The position numbers and the translations under genes were made by a program. This document shows positions 25,994-35,637 of a stretch of DNA of 64,000 bases, piece by piece. Numbering within the stretch: position 1 is the stretch's first letter; each line of letters begins with the position of its first letter. Under the pieces are notes generated by a model. It made no database searches. It had not been told where the DNA came from and saw only the letters and a list, made by a program, of their open reading frames with translations. This DNA comes from Spongiactinospora sp. TRM90649 (GTDB lineage Bacteria > Actinomycetota > Actinomycetes > Streptosporangiales > Streptosporangiaceae). The stretch lies in NCBI RefSeq assembly GCF_029382225.1, contig NZ_JARLTC010000010.1, positions 124,001-188,000 on the forward strand. The letters are read 5' to 3'.

Positions 25994-27097
25994 TCACGCC
26001 CCGGAGACCGTGTCAGGGGACTCGACGGCGACGAGGAGGTCGTCGCGGTAGTACAGGGTGCGCGACGGCCTCGGCACCGCCCACGCGGCCGTGCCGAGGG
26101 CGGGCTCCCCGCCCTCCTCGGGCACGACGACCTGCACGAACCCCCCGTCTGTGCCGTCCGGCGGTTCGAGGGTGACCAGCAGCGCGGTGCCCAGGTTCTC
26201 CACGACGCTGACACGCCCGGGGAAGCCGTCCTCGCGCGGGGTGAGGGACAGAGTGGTGTACTCCGGGCGCACGCCGCACGTGACCGGCTCGTCGGCGGGC
26301 AGGCCGCGCAGGACGGCGGGCAGCGGCAACACGGCCCCCCGCACCCGCAGGCGGCCCCCGGCCACGACCCCCGGCAGCAGGTTCATCGGTGTGGAGCCGA
26401 TGAACGAGGCCACGAAGGTGGTCGCGGGCCGCTGGAAGACCTCGGCGGGCGTGCCGACCTGGGCCAGCCGCCCGCCGGACATGACCCCGATCCGGTCGGC
26501 CAGGGCCAGCGCCTCGCCCTGGTCGTGGGTGACGAACACGGTGGTGACGGCCAGCTCGCGCTGCAGCCGCTTGAGGAAGGTGCGGGCCTCCAGGCGCAGC
26601 CGGGCGTCCAGGTTGGACAGCGGCTCGTCGAACAGGAAGACCTCCGGACGGCAGGCGACCGCCCTGGCCAGCGCGACCCGCTGCTGCTGCCCCCCGGAGA
26701 GCTGGGCGGGCCGCCGCGAGAGCAGGTGGTCCAGGCCGAGCCGGGCGGCGGTCGCGGCGGCCCGCTCGCGGCGCTCGGCCTTGCGGACCTTCCGGACGCG
26801 CAGCGGGTAGGCGATGTTGTCGGTGACGTCCATGTGCGGGAACAGCGCGTAGTCCTGGAACACCATGGCCACGCCCCGGCGGCCGGGCGGCAGGGCCGTG
26901 ACGTCGGCCCCGCCGATGCCGACCCGCCCGGCCGTCGGGATCTCCAGCCCGGCGATGGTCCGCAGCAGGGTTGTCTTGCCGCAGCCGGAGGGCCCGAGCA
27001 GGGCGAAGAACTCGCCGTCCGCGATCTCCAGGTCCAGGTCGTCGATGGCCCTGACCCGGCCGGGGAACTCCTTGGTCAGGCCGTCCAGCGAGATCAC
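25994..27097 (-). CDS. ABC transporter ATP-binding protein (MalK/UgpC type)
   Basis: 367 residues from the GTG at 27097, whose start overlaps the upstream permease stop (GTGA). Walker [10 protein letters not shown] (about 35-43), Q-loop [11 protein letters not shown], signature LSGGQQQR, Walker [13 protein letters not shown] and switch HDQ are all intact. The C-terminal 130 residues form the TOBE/OB regulatory region seen in carbohydrate and glycerol-phosphate importers. It energises the two adjacent permeases. Confidence 0.95.
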   Translation of the reverse strand: MISLDGLTKEFPGRVRAIDDLDLEIADGEFFALLGPSGCGKTTLLRTIAGLEIPTAGRVGIGGADVTALPPGRRGVAMVFQDYALFPHMDVTDNIAYPLRVRKVRKAERRERAAATAARLGLDHLLSRRPAQLSGGQQQRVALARAVACRPEVFLFDEPLSNLDARLRLEARTFLKRLQRELAVTTVFVTHDQGEALALADRIGVMSGGRLAQVGTPAEVFQRPATTFVASFIGSTPMNLLPGVVAGGRLRVRGAVLPLPAVLRGLPADEPVTCGVRPEYTTLSLTPREDGFPGRVSVVENLGTALLVTLEPPDGTDGGFVQVVVPEEGGEPALGTAAWAVPRPSRTLYYRDDLLVAVESPDTVSGA

Positions 27098-27954
27098 CGC
27101 TTGATCCCTCCGTGGAAGCGGAAGCCGTACCTGCTGCTGACGAAGACGTACATGAGCACCACCGGCAGCGAGTAGACGAGCGAGAACGACGACAGCAGCG
27201 CCAGGTCGGGCTGGCCGCCCTCGGTGTAGAGGGTGTAGAGGATCACCGAGCCGGGCGCGCGCTCCGGGTCGCGGATCAGGATGAACTGGAGCAGGAACCC
27301 GCCCCAGACGTTCGCCACCGACCACACCGCGATGGTGGCCAGCCCGGGGCGGACCAGCGGGACCACCACGTGCGCCAGGATCTGCAGGGGCGACGCCCCG
27401 AAGACCCTGGCCGACTCCTCGTAGGAGGTGGGGGTGGCGTCCACGAAGTCCTTGAGGATGAAGATGGCGGCGGGCAGCAGGCCGCCCGACATCACCAGGA
27501 TCACCCCGAGGTGGGTGTCGATCAGGTTGAGCCGGGCGGCCAGCTCGAAGATCGGCACCATCGCGGCGGTGCCGGTGACGATCGACGACATCAGCAGCAG
27601 GACGTACAACAGCGCGTCGCGGCCGGGCACCCGTACCCGCGACAGGGCGTAGGCGGCGAGCGCGGCGAGCACCACCACCAGGGCCGCCGCGCCGCCCGCC
27701 TGGACGACCGAGTTGCCCAGCGAGGCGAGCGCGTACGGGTTGTCCAGCAGCGCCCGGAAGTTGTCGAGCGTGAAACGCGGCACCGACACGCGGATCGAGG
27801 CGCCGGCGTCGAAAGGCGCGGTCGCCAGCCACAGCATGGGCAGCGCGAAGAACCCCAGCAGCACGGCGACGAACACGAATACGCCGATCCTGCCCAGCAC
27901 GTGCCCGACGACCCCGTGCCCGGGCACGCCCCGCCCGGCCTCCGGGGCCGTCAC
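27094..27954 (-). CDS. ABC transporter permease (MalG/UgpE type)
   Basis: 286 residues, about six helices. The EAA loop is present in the form [28 protein letters not shown], which contacts the ATPase. Stop overlaps the ATPase start and its GTG start overlaps the upstream permease stop by 4 bp, so the four transporter genes are translationally coupled. Confidence 0.93.
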   Translation of the reverse strand: MTAPEAGRGVPGHGVVGHVLGRIGVFVFVAVLLGFFALPMLWLATAPFDAGASIRVSVPRFTLDNFRALLDNPYALASLGNSVVQAGGAAALVVVLAALAAYALSRVRVPGRDALLYVLLLMSSIVTGTAAMVPIFELAARLNLIDTHLGVILVMSGGLLPAAIFILKDFVDATPTSYEESARVFGASPLQILAHVVVPLVRPGLATIAVWSVANVWGGFLLQFILIRDPERAPGSVILYTLYTEGGQPDLALLSSFSLVYSLPVVLMYVFVSSRYGFRFHGGIKR

Positions 27955-28862
27955 GTGCCCCTCGCGGCGGGGACGGCCCCGGTCGCCTCACGCCGCCGGG
28001 AACGCAGCAGGCGCAGGTAGACCAGGGCGAAGACGAGGTTGATCAGCAGGATCAGGAAGGAGATCGCGGCCCCGACGCCGAGCCTGCCGCCGCCGACCGC
28101 CACGTTGTACACGTAGACGGGCAGGATCTCCGAGCGGCCCTCCGGCCCGCCCGCGGTCAGCAGGAACGGCGTGAAGTCGTTGAAGGTCCACAGGCTGATC
28201 AGCAGCACGTTGGTCAGCACATGCCCCTTGATCCGGGGCAGCACGACGTCGCGGAGCCGCCCGAGCACCGACGCCCCGGCCAGGCGGGCGGTCTCCAGAT
28301 GGGAGGGCGGCACGTTCTCCAGGGCGGCCGAATAGAGCATCATCGAGAAGGCGGTGCCGCGCCAGATGTTGAACACGATGATCGACAGCATCGGGTGGTC
28401 GAGCAGCCAGGCAGTGCCGGGGGTGCCGAGCAGCGCGTTGAGCGTGCCGCCGTCCCGGTCGAGCAGGGCGATCCACAGGAACGCCACCACCGAGCCGGGC
28501 AGGATCCACGACAGCAGCACCAGGCCCTCGACGGCCCGCCGTACGGCCGGCCGCAGCCCGCGCACCGTCCAGGCGATGGCGAACCCCAGCACGGCCTGCC
28601 CGGCGATCGCCGACCCGCCGACGTACTGGAGCGTCAGCCACAGCGACGTCCGGAACCGCTCGTCGGACAGCGCCGAGGTGTAGTTCTCCGTCCCGACGAT
28701 CCTGGGATGCGCCGCCGCCAGGCCGGTCAGGCGGTAGTCGGTCAGCCCCAGGTAGATCGTCCAGAGCGCGGGGAAGACCAGGAACACCCCGATGAGCGTC
28801 AGGGCGGGCAGCACGAACGCCAGAGCCCCGCCCCGGCCGAGCCCCGCCGCGTCCGTCCTCAC
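27951..28862 (-). CDS. ABC transporter permease (MalF/UgpA type)
   Basis: 303 residues from the GTG at 28862, preceded by GGGAGG. Six predicted helices; the EAA loop reads HLETARLAGASVLGRLRDVVLPRIKG. Pairs with the MalG-type permease next to it. It begins 31 bp after the binding-protein gene. Confidence 0.93.
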   Translation of the reverse strand: MRTDAAGLGRGGALAFVLPALTLIGVFLVFPALWTIYLGLTDYRLTGLAAAHPRIVGTENYTSALSDERFRTSLWLTLQYVGGSAIAGQAVLGFAIAWTVRGLRPAVRRAVEGLVLLSWILPGSVVAFLWIALLDRDGGTLNALLGTPGTAWLLDHPMLSIIVFNIWRGTAFSMMLYSAALENVPPSHLETARLAGASVLGRLRDVVLPRIKGHVLTNVLLISLWTFNDFTPFLLTAGGPEGRSEILPVYVYNVAVGGGRLGVGAAISFLILLINLVFALVYLRLLRSRRREATGAVPAARGT

Positions 28863-28893
28863 CGGGCCTCCCGGCCCGATCGGCCGCCCACGC

Positions 28894-30279
28894 TCAGCCG
28901 GGGGAGACGGCGGCGGCGCCGACGAGTTCGGTGAGCCTCGCCTGGTAGGCGGTGGCGGCCTGGTCGGGGGAGTCGCCCGACACGACGGACGCGGTGGCCT
29001 CCTGCAAGGCGGTGGAGACCTCGGGGTAGACGGCGAGCGGGGGCCGGTAGGCGGTGAGCGGGAGCACCTTCTCCGAGACGAACAGCAGCATGGGGTCGCG
29101 GCCGAGGACCTTGTCGTTGACGTCGGAGCGGGCGGTGACGCGGGCCTCACCGGCCAGTTCGGCCTCCACGGCCGCGGCGGAGTGCATGAACGACAGCAGC
29201 TCCCAGGCCAGCGCGGGGTTCTTGGAGAACGGGTTGAGCACCCGGGCCGAGCCGCCCGACATGCTGACATGGTCCTGCCCGCGCAGGCCGCCGCCGGGCC
29301 GCATGGCGGGGATCAGCGCGTAGCCGACGGCCTCGTCGCGGTTCTTCATCGGATTGACGCCGACGGCGGGGTCGATCACCGAGCGCCAGAAGTAGTCGCC
29401 CTCGGCCAGGACGCCGATCTTGCCCTCGGCGAACTCCAGGAAGGACTTGTCGCGTCCCTGGGCCTCCTGCTGGATCTTGGGGTCGCCCAGGCCGCCCGCG
29501 TAGACCTGGCGGTAGAAGTCCAGCACGTCTCGCACGGCCCGGGTGCCGCCCGTCCACTTGCCCTCGGTGTACACCTCGGATCCGGCGCCGGCCAGCAGCG
29601 GCAGCACGCCCTGCATGGTGGTGGCCTCGCCCATCGCGGTACCCGCGTTGATCTGGAGCGGCGTCACGCCGGGGAGCCGCTTCAGCGCCCGTGCCGCGTC
29701 GATGATCTCCTGCCAGCCGTCCGGCTGCCAGTCGGCGTCAAGCCCGGCCTTCCGGAACAGCTCCTTGTTGTAGTAAAGGACCCGCCCGTCGGTGCCGACC
29801 GGCAGCGCGTACTTCTTGCCGTCGAAGACCCCGAGCCCCTGTACGGCGGGCGGTATCTGGCTCCACCCCTCCCAGGCGTCCACCGCGGGCCCGCCCAGCT
29901 CCCCGAGCGGTCTGATGTACCCCGCCTGGGCGAACTCGCCGATCCAGATGCCGTCCACGTCGATCACGTCGGCCCCGCGCCGCGACTTGAGGTCGAGTGC
30001 GATCTTGGTCTTGTACGCCTCGTCGTCCACGCCGTTGGGCTGGAACAGCACCCGCACGTCGCGCCCCGCCGAGCGCTGGGCGGCCTCGAAGCGGGGGATC
30101 ACCCAGTTCTTGATCCAGTCAGCGCCCTTGGCGTTCTTCCCGCCGGAGATGGCGTTCTGGGTGATCGTGAGGGTGACGGAGGAGGGCCGGTCGTCCCCGC
30201 CGCCCTGACCGCAGGAGGCGGTGGTCAGCAAGAGGGCAATGACCGTGAGTGTCGTCGCAGGTCGGCGGGGGAGTCTCAC
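28894..30279 (-). CDS. Extracellular solute-binding lipoprotein (family 1)
   Basis: 461 residues from the GTG at 30279, 5 bp after GGGAGG. Signal peptide with a lipobox-like TASC, then an acidic linker and a bilobed binding protein (ITQNAISGGKNAKGADWIKNWVIPRFE; RVLYYNKELFRKAGLD; AWELLSFMHS). First gene of the operon binding protein-permease-permease-ATPase-PHP hydrolase. Substrate unknown; the PHP partner and UgpB-like order favour a phosphodiester or sugar phosphate, as an inference. Confidence 0.93.
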   Translation of the reverse strand: MRLPRRPATTLTVIALLLTTASCGQGGGDDRPSSVTLTITQNAISGGKNAKGADWIKNWVIPRFEAAQRSAGRDVRVLFQPNGVDDEAYKTKIALDLKSRRGADVIDVDGIWIGEFAQAGYIRPLGELGGPAVDAWEGWSQIPPAVQGLGVFDGKKYALPVGTDGRVLYYNKELFRKAGLDADWQPDGWQEIIDAARALKRLPGVTPLQINAGTAMGEATTMQGVLPLLAGAGSEVYTEGKWTGGTRAVRDVLDFYRQVYAGGLGDPKIQQEAQGRDKSFLEFAEGKIGVLAEGDYFWRSVIDPAVGVNPMKNRDEAVGYALIPAMRPGGGLRGQDHVSMSGGSARVLNPFSKNPALAWELLSFMHSAAAVEAELAGEARVTARSDVNDKVLGRDPMLLFVSEKVLPLTAYRPPLAVYPEVSTALQEATASVVSGDSPDQAATAYQARLTELVGAAAVSPG

Positions 30280-30488
30280 CTGAACCTCCCGGGGAGGCGC
30301 GGAGCGAACACATTTGGGACGTGCAGACATACCGACAGTCGCACGGCCTTACTCACGCGTAAAGGTTCGGGCCGGTTAACGCGGGGCGAAGCACGGCGGT
30401 TCGCGCTTAGCTGATCGTGGGAAGTGCAAGCAACGGACCAAGATGAGTAGGGTCGCCCTATCGGTTCGTACGTTTGGGAGGGAGACGC

Positions 30489-31337
30489 GTGGCATCGCAC
30501 AGGGACCTGCCCGCGGGCTTGATCAACAACCTGTTCGTCAACACGGGCAGCTCGTCGTTCGTGGAGTTCGTCGGGATGCACTCTCCGGACCTGCTGCCCG
30601 GGCGCGGGGAGGGCCATGCGACGGCCGCCGGGCTGGATCTCCCGCACGCGACCACCATCGTGGCGGCCACGTGCGCGGGCGGTGTGGTGATGGCCGGCGA
30701 CCGCAGGGCGACGTCGGGCAACATGATCTCCAACCGTGACGTGGAGAAGGTGTTCCGCACCGACGACTACTCGTGCATGGGGATCGCGGGCACCGCGAGC
30801 ACCGGGCTGGAGACCGCCCGGCTGTTCCGGGTGGAGCTGGAGCACTACGAGAAGAACGAGGGCCGCACGCTCTCGGTGGCGGGCAAGGCCAACCGGCTGG
30901 CCGCGATGATCCGCGGCAACCTGCCGATGGCCATGCAGGGGCTGGTGGTGGTCCCACTGTTCGCCGCCTACGACCCCGACGCCCGCGAGGGCCGGATCTT
31001 CAGCTACGACCCGGCGGGCGGGCCGTACGAGCAGCGGCTGTTCCACTCGATCGGCTCGGGGTCGATCTTCGCGCGCGGCTCGCTGAAGAAGCTCTACCGC
31101 GAGGACGCCCCGCCGGAGGAGACAGTGGTGGCCTGTCTGCAGGCGCTGTACGACGCGGCCGACGACGACTCGGCGACCGGCGGCCCCGACGTCAGCCGCA
31201 AGATCTGGCCCATCGTGGCCACCATCACCGGCGACGGCTTCCACCGGCTGCCCGACGACGACGTGGCGGGGCTGGTGGGCAGGATGCTCGAAGAGCGCCT
31301 GGACCGGCCCGACGGGCCGCGCGCGCCGCTCGGCTAG
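30489..31337 (+). CDS. prcB: Proteasome beta subunit PrcB
   Basis: 282 residues from the GTG at 30489, after GGGAGGGAG (30476-30484). A 54-residue propeptide is cleaved to expose Thr55 (PHA|TTIVA), the N-terminal nucleophile of the mature 20S peptidase. Conserved Asp and Lys features follow ([24 protein letters not shown]) and [12 protein letters not shown]. It makes the two inner rings of the core particle. Upstream is a 209-bp divergent gap shared with the ABC operon rather than pup. Confidence 0.97.
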   Translation: MASHRDLPAGLINNLFVNTGSSSFVEFVGMHSPDLLPGRGEGHATAAGLDLPHATTIVAATCAGGVVMAGDRRATSGNMISNRDVEKVFRTDDYSCMGIAGTASTGLETARLFRVELEHYEKNEGRTLSVAGKANRLAAMIRGNLPMAMQGLVVVPLFAAYDPDAREGRIFSYDPAGGPYEQRLFHSIGSGSIFARGSLKKLYREDAPPEETVVACLQALYDAADDDSATGGPDVSRKIWPIVATITGDGFHRLPDDDVAGLVGRMLEERLDRPDGPRAPLG

Positions 31338-31414
31338 CGACCCGTCCGGTCACTTGTCCCGGTCACCCATTCGGCCCCCAGTCACGGCACTGAACGAGGA
31401 GAGGAACACCACCG

Positions 31415-32320
31415 GTGTCCATGCCCTTTGGATACGTCCCGGCAGAACAGCAGATGCGGGACAAGGCCGACTACGCGCGGAAGGGCATCGCGCGGGGCCG
31501 CAGCTCGGTCGTGCTCCAGTACGAGCACGGCATCCTGTTCGTCGCGCACAACGCCTCCCAGGCGCTGCACAAGATCAGTGAGATCTACGACCGCATCGGT
31601 TTCGCGGCGGTCGGGCGCTACAACGAGTTCGAGTCCCTGCGGCTCGGCGGCATCCGCTACGCCGACATCAACGGATACACCTTCGACCGGGGCGACGTCA
31701 CCGCCCGCGGCCTGGTCAACGTCTACGCGCAGAACCTCGGCATGATCTTCACCGACTCGATCAAGCCGTACGAGGTCGAGATCGTGGTGGCCGAGGTCGG
31801 CGACGCGCCCGCCCAGGACCAGATCTACCGGCTCACCTTCGACGGCTCGGTGGCCCACGAGCACGGCATGGTGGCGATGGGCGGGCAGGCCGACGCCGTC
31901 GCGAGCCGGCTGCGTGAGCGCTACCGGGAGGGTCTGTCGCTGCCCGAGGCGCTGCGCGTGGGGGTCGCGGCGCTCACCGAGCCCGACGGCGACCCGCCGC
32001 CCACCTCGCAGATCGAGGTCGCGGTCCTCGACCGCAACCGCCCGCACCGCAAGTTCCTGCGGCTGGTCGGCGCCAAGCTGGAGGCGCTGCTCGCCGAGGG
32101 CGCCGCCGCCGGGCAGGCGCCGGAGCCCGCCGCCGAGGAGCCCCCGGCGGAGGCCGGGAAGGCCGAGGAGGGCGGCGGCGAGGATTCGCCGGCGGCTCCG
32201 CCCAAGACCGGCCCGTCCACGAAGCCGCCCGCCACTCCACCCCCGAGTTCACCTACTGGCCCGCCCACCGGTCCGGAGGACGACGACATCGACACCGGTT
32301 CAGGCGACGAACGCCTCTGA
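31415..32320 (+). CDS. prcA: Proteasome alpha subunit PrcA with long acidic/proline-rich tail
   Basis: 301 residues from the GTG at 31415, 8 bp after GAGGAGAGG. Forms the gated outer rings; Mpa's GQYL tail inserts between alpha subunits. The core (1-230) is typical: [26 protein letters not shown] at the gate, then the Ntn fold. Unlike the 248-residue M. tuberculosis protein, a 65-70 residue Ala/Glu/Pro tail follows ([18 protein letters not shown] and further), ending DTGSGDERL; it is probably disordered. Confidence 0.97.
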   Translation: MSMPFGYVPAEQQMRDKADYARKGIARGRSSVVLQYEHGILFVAHNASQALHKISEIYDRIGFAAVGRYNEFESLRLGGIRYADINGYTFDRGDVTARGLVNVYAQNLGMIFTDSIKPYEVEIVVAEVGDAPAQDQIYRLTFDGSVAHEHGMVAMGGQADAVASRLRERYREGLSLPEALRVGVAALTEPDGDPPPTSQIEVAVLDRNRPHRKFLRLVGAKLEALLAEGAAAGQAPEPAAEEPPAEAGKAEEGGGEDSPAAPPKTGPSTKPPATPPPSSPTGPPTGPEDDDIDTGSGDERL

Positions 32321-32342
32321 AACGGGTAGAACCTACGCCCGT

Positions 32343-32389
32343 GCCGTTTTCCGCCGTGGGGGCCGTGAGGTCCCCGGGCGGAAAACGGC
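32343..32389. promoter_or_regulatory. Large two-part hairpin between prcA and pafA
   Basis: GCCGTTTTCCGC (32343-32354) pairs perfectly with GCGGAAAACGGC (32378-32389). The 23-nt loop itself folds (GGGGGCC-GTGA-GGTCCCC). No T-run follows. It begins 22 bp after the prcA stop and ends 46 bp before pafA. Could attenuate or process the polycistronic mRNA. Confidence 0.6.
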
Positions 32390-32435
32390 GATCAAGGATC
32401 TCGCGCCGCCGCAACGAGGGGAATAGTGTGTGGTG

Positions 32436-33794
32436 ATGGATCGTCGCATCTTCGGTCTGGAGAACGAGTACGGCGTCACCTGCACGTTCCGGGGGCAGCG
32501 TCGCCTGTCGCCCGACGAGGTGGCCAGGTACCTGTTCCGCCGTGTCGTGTCCTGGGGCCGTTCCAGCAACGTGTTCCTGCGCAACGGCGCCCGTCTCTAC
32601 CTTGACGTGGGAAGCCATCCCGAGTACGCCACCCCCGAGTGTGACAACGTCGTGGAACTGGTGACCCACGACAAGGCGGGGGAGCGCATCCTTGAGGGCC
32701 TGCTCGTCGACGCCGAGAAGCGTCTGCGCGAGGAGGGCATCGCGGGTGACATCTACCTTTTCAAGAACAACACCGACTCGGCCGGCAACTCCTACGGCTG
32801 CCACGAGAACTACCTGGTCGGACGGCACGGCGAGTTCGGCCGCCTGGCCGACGTGCTGATCCCCTTCCTGGTCACCCGGCAGATCATCTGCGGCGCCGGC
32901 AAGGTGCTGCAGACCCCGCGCGGCGCGGTCTACTGCGTGTCACAGCGCGCCGAGCACATCTGGGAGGGCGTGTCCAGCGCCACCACCAGGAGCAGGCCGA
33001 TCATCAACACCCGCGACGAGCCGCACGCCGACGCCGAGCGGTTCCGCCGCCTGCACGTCATCGTCGGCGACTCCAACATGAGCGAGACCACCATGCTCCT
33101 CAAGGTGGGCGCGACCGACCTGGTGCTGCGCATGATCGAGGCGGGCACCGTGATGCGCGACCTGTCGCTGGAGAACCCGATCAGGGCGATCCGCGAGGTG
33201 TCGCATGACATGACCGGCCGGCGCAGGGTGCGTCTGGCCAACGGGCGCGAGGCGTCGTCGCTGGAGATCCAGCAGGAGTACTTCTCCAAGGCGAGGGACT
33301 TCGTCGACCGGCGCGGCGGCGACGAGATCGCCGAGCGGGTGCTCGAACTGTGGGAGCGCACGCTGCGCGCGGTCGACACCGGCGACCTCGACATGGTCTC
33401 GCGGGAGATCGACTGGGTGACGAAGTACCAGTTGATCGAGCGCTACCGCCGCAAGTACGACCTTCCGCTGTCGTCGCCGAGGGTCGCCCAGCTCGACCTC
33501 GCCTACCACGACGTGCACCGGCGGCGGGGGCTGTTCTACCTGTTGCAGCGGCGCGGGTCGGTGGAGCGGGTGGCGTCCGACGTGAAGATCTTCGAGGCCA
33601 AGTCGGTGCCGCCGCAGACCACCAGGGCGCGGCTGCGCGGCGAGTTCATCCGCAAGGCCCAGGAGAAGCGGCGCGACTTCACGGTCGACTGGGTTCACCT
33701 CAAGCTGAACGACCAGGCCCAGCGCACGGTGCTGTGCAAGGACCCCTTCCGCAGCGTGGACGAACGAGTGGACAAACTTATCGCGGGAATGTGA
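32436..33794 (+). CDS. pafA: Pup-protein ligase PafA
   Basis: 452 residues from the ATG at 32436, the same length as the M. tuberculosis enzyme; GTGs at 32430 and 32433 in frame fit the GAGGGGA site slightly better. Ligates the C-terminal Glu of deamidated Pup to substrate lysines using ATP. Glutamine-synthetase-like fold with [11 protein letters not shown], catalytic Asp57 ([19 protein letters not shown]), [18 protein letters not shown] and [19 protein letters not shown]. It lacks the Dop loop. The C-terminal domain ends [20 protein letters not shown], strongly conserved. Confidence 0.97.
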   Translation: MDRRIFGLENEYGVTCTFRGQRRLSPDEVARYLFRRVVSWGRSSNVFLRNGARLYLDVGSHPEYATPECDNVVELVTHDKAGERILEGLLVDAEKRLREEGIAGDIYLFKNNTDSAGNSYGCHENYLVGRHGEFGRLADVLIPFLVTRQIICGAGKVLQTPRGAVYCVSQRAEHIWEGVSSATTRSRPIINTRDEPHADAERFRRLHVIVGDSNMSETTMLLKVGATDLVLRMIEAGTVMRDLSLENPIRAIREVSHDMTGRRRVRLANGREASSLEIQQEYFSKARDFVDRRGGDEIAERVLELWERTLRAVDTGDLDMVSREIDWVTKYQLIERYRRKYDLPLSSPRVAQLDLAYHDVHRRRGLFYLLQRRGSVERVASDVKIFEAKSVPPQTTRARLRGEFIRKAQEKRRDFTVDWVHLKLNDQAQRTVLCKDPFRSVDERVDKLIAGM

Positions 33795-33905
33795 CGGTCG
33801 ATCTTCACCGAGGGCTTCACCGTGTTGTTTACCCTCGCTGTACGGGCGAGCGGGTATGGTGACGCGGACCAGCCATGCCATCTCGGTTAAGGGATACCTA
33901 TACCA

Positions 33906-34868
33906 ATGCGACGCCGCCTGGCCGTACTAGCCGCAGTGCCACTGTTGTTCGCCGCAGCCTGCGGCTCCGAGGGGAACGGATCGGCGTCCTCGGCGTCGTC
34001 GTCGGAATCGGCCCCCGCGGGGGCCATCTCGGTGACCGGAGCCGTGGGCGCCAAGCCCACGGTGAAGTTCCCGCAGGGCAAGCCCGCCACGACCTCCAGC
34101 GCCAAGCAGGTCAGCGAGGGCACCGGCACTCCGGTGAAGATGGGCGACTCCGTGGTCGCCAACATGACGCTCTACACCTGGGACGGCAAGTCCAACGCCC
34201 CGGGCGGCTCCACCTACGACACCGGCGCCCCCGAGCTGGTGCCGGTCTCCGAGCAGCTCCCCAAGGTGATCCAGCAGGCGTTCGTGGGAGCCAAGCCGGG
34301 CGGCCGCTTCTACGCGGTGGTGGCGTCGGACAGTTTCACCAAGGAGCAGCTCGACCAGGCCAAGGCGCAGGGCGCCGACACCTCCACCGCGCAGGTGTTC
34401 GTGGTCGACGTGATCGACACCCCGAAGACGATGGCCGCCCAGGGCGACGCCGTCGACCACAAGCTCAAGGGCGTGAAGCTGGAGCACCCCGGCGGCGACA
34501 AGGCCCCGGTGCTGACCACCAAGACCGACGAGAAGGCGCCCAAGAAGCTGGTGGCCGAGACGGTCATCAAGGGCGATGGTGAGAAGGTCAAGTCGGGCCA
34601 GACCATCATGGTCCAGTACACCGGCAAGATCTGGGGCACCGACTCCGAGTTCGACAGCAGCTGGAAGTCCGGCCGTCCGGCGCTGTTCCAGATCGGCACC
34701 GGCAAGGTGATCAAGGGCTGGGACGAGGGCCTGGTGGGCGTTCCCGTCGGCAGCCGCGTCCTGCTGAGCATCCCGCCCGCCCTCGGCTACGGCGACAAGG
34801 GCCAGGGCGACAAGATCAAGGGCGACTCCACGCTGGTCTTCGCCGTGGACGTCATCGGGGCCTACTAG
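33906..34868 (+). CDS. FKBP-type peptidyl-prolyl isomerase lipoprotein
   Basis: 320 residues. Signal peptide with lipobox LFAAAC puts it on the outer face of the membrane. Two FKBP-related halves: a degenerate one (about 70-180) and a canonical C-terminal domain (GQTIMVQYTGKIWGTDSEFDSSW, then VIKGWDEGLVGVPVGSRVLLSIPPALGYGD). Likely assists folding of exported proteins. A similar gene follows pafA in other actinobacteria. No ribosome site precedes the ATG. Confidence 0.92.
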   Translation: MRRRLAVLAAVPLLFAAACGSEGNGSASSASSSESAPAGAISVTGAVGAKPTVKFPQGKPATTSSAKQVSEGTGTPVKMGDSVVANMTLYTWDGKSNAPGGSTYDTGAPELVPVSEQLPKVIQQAFVGAKPGGRFYAVVASDSFTKEQLDQAKAQGADTSTAQVFVVDVIDTPKTMAAQGDAVDHKLKGVKLEHPGGDKAPVLTTKTDEKAPKKLVAETVIKGDGEKVKSGQTIMVQYTGKIWGTDSEFDSSWKSGRPALFQIGTGKVIKGWDEGLVGVPVGSRVLLSIPPALGYGDKGQGDKIKGDSTLVFAVDVIGAY

Positions 34869-34893
34869 ACCCCGCGTAACAGACGAGGGACAC

Positions 34894-34921
34894 GGGGCCG
34901 GTGTCACCCGACACCGGCCCC
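34894..34921 (+). terminator. Terminator after the FKBP gene
   Basis: 11-bp perfect stem (34894-34904 with 34911-34921), 6-nt loop, followed by TTCGG; 26 bp past the stop. Confidence 0.75.
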
Positions 34922-34956
34922 TTCGGCGTCCCGGCGGGGGCGCGTGGCGCGGCGCT

Positions 34957-34962
34957 TAGACT
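34957..34962 (+). promoter_or_regulatory. Leaderless promoter -10 (TAGACT) for the SufR-like regulator
   Basis: TAnnnT box 6 nt before the GTG at 34969; no ribosome site. Confidence 0.5.
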
Positions 34963-34968
34963 CCCAGC

Positions 34969-35604
34969 GTGGAGGATCTGCAGGCCGTCGCGCTGCTTTC
35001 CGACCCGGTGCGCCGGGCGTTGTACGACTTCGTCGCGGGCAGCGGGCGGGAGATCGGGCGTGAGGAGGCGGCGCGGGCCGCCGGGGTGCAGCGCACGCTC
35101 GCCGCGTTCCATCTGGACAAGCTCGTGGAGGGTGGCCTGCTGGAGTCGGGCTTCGCCCGGCTGGGCGGGCGCTCGGGCGGGCCGGGCAGCGGCCGTCCGG
35201 CCAAGGTCTACCGCAGGGCCGTCACGGAGCGGACGGTCAGCGTGCCGCCGCGCGACTACCGGACGGTCGCCCTGGTGCTCGCCGAGGTCGTGGACCGGCT
35301 CGGCGGCGACGAGCTGGCCGAGGCCGCGGCGCGCCGGGTGGGGGCCAGGTTCGCGGGCGCGGGCCCGCTGGAGGACGCCCTGCGGGAGCGCGGCTACGAG
35401 CCCTATCGCGACGGCGACCGCCTGCGGCTGCGCAACTGCCCCTTCCACGTGCTGTCGGAGGAGCATCCGCTGCTGGTCTGCTCGATGAACCTGGCGCTGT
35501 GCCGGGGCCTGGTGGAGGGGCTGGGCGAGCCGGAGACGCTGGTGGAGTCCGATCCCCGTCGGGGGGAGTGCTGCGTGTCCTTTTCTAAAAACAATGAGGA
35601 TTGA
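34969..35604 (+). CDS. SufR-like winged-helix regulator with probable iron-sulfur cysteines
   Basis: 211 residues. N-terminal ArsR/DeoR-type winged helix (SDPVRRALYDFVAGSGREI, then HLDKLVEGGLLESG). The C-terminal domain carries Cys157 (RNCPFHVLSEEHP), Cys171, Cys178 and Cys201-Cys202, a layout like the [Fe-S]-binding domain of SufR-type repressors. A redox- or Fe-S-sensing regulator is therefore likely; the target is unknown. The GTG at 34969 is 6 nt after TAGACT, a leaderless layout. It is followed by a DUF3291 gene 33 bp downstream. Confidence 0.85.
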   Translation: MEDLQAVALLSDPVRRALYDFVAGSGREIGREEAARAAGVQRTLAAFHLDKLVEGGLLESGFARLGGRSGGPGSGRPAKVYRRAVTERTVSVPPRDYRTVALVLAEVVDRLGGDELAEAAARRVGARFAGAGPLEDALRERGYEPYRDGDRLRLRNCPFHVLSEEHPLLVCSMNLALCRGLVEGLGEPETLVESDPRRGECCVSFSKNNED

Positions 35605-35637
35605 CATAGAAGGGGCGGCAGTGGTGTGCTGAGCGGC

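Noticed and set aside
30443..30449. ATGAGTA half-site upstream of prcB
   Set aside because: The sequence at the paired position (CCCTATC) does not match TACTCAT, so it is not the same dyad; the local TAGGG-TCG-CCCTA repeat is too short to call.
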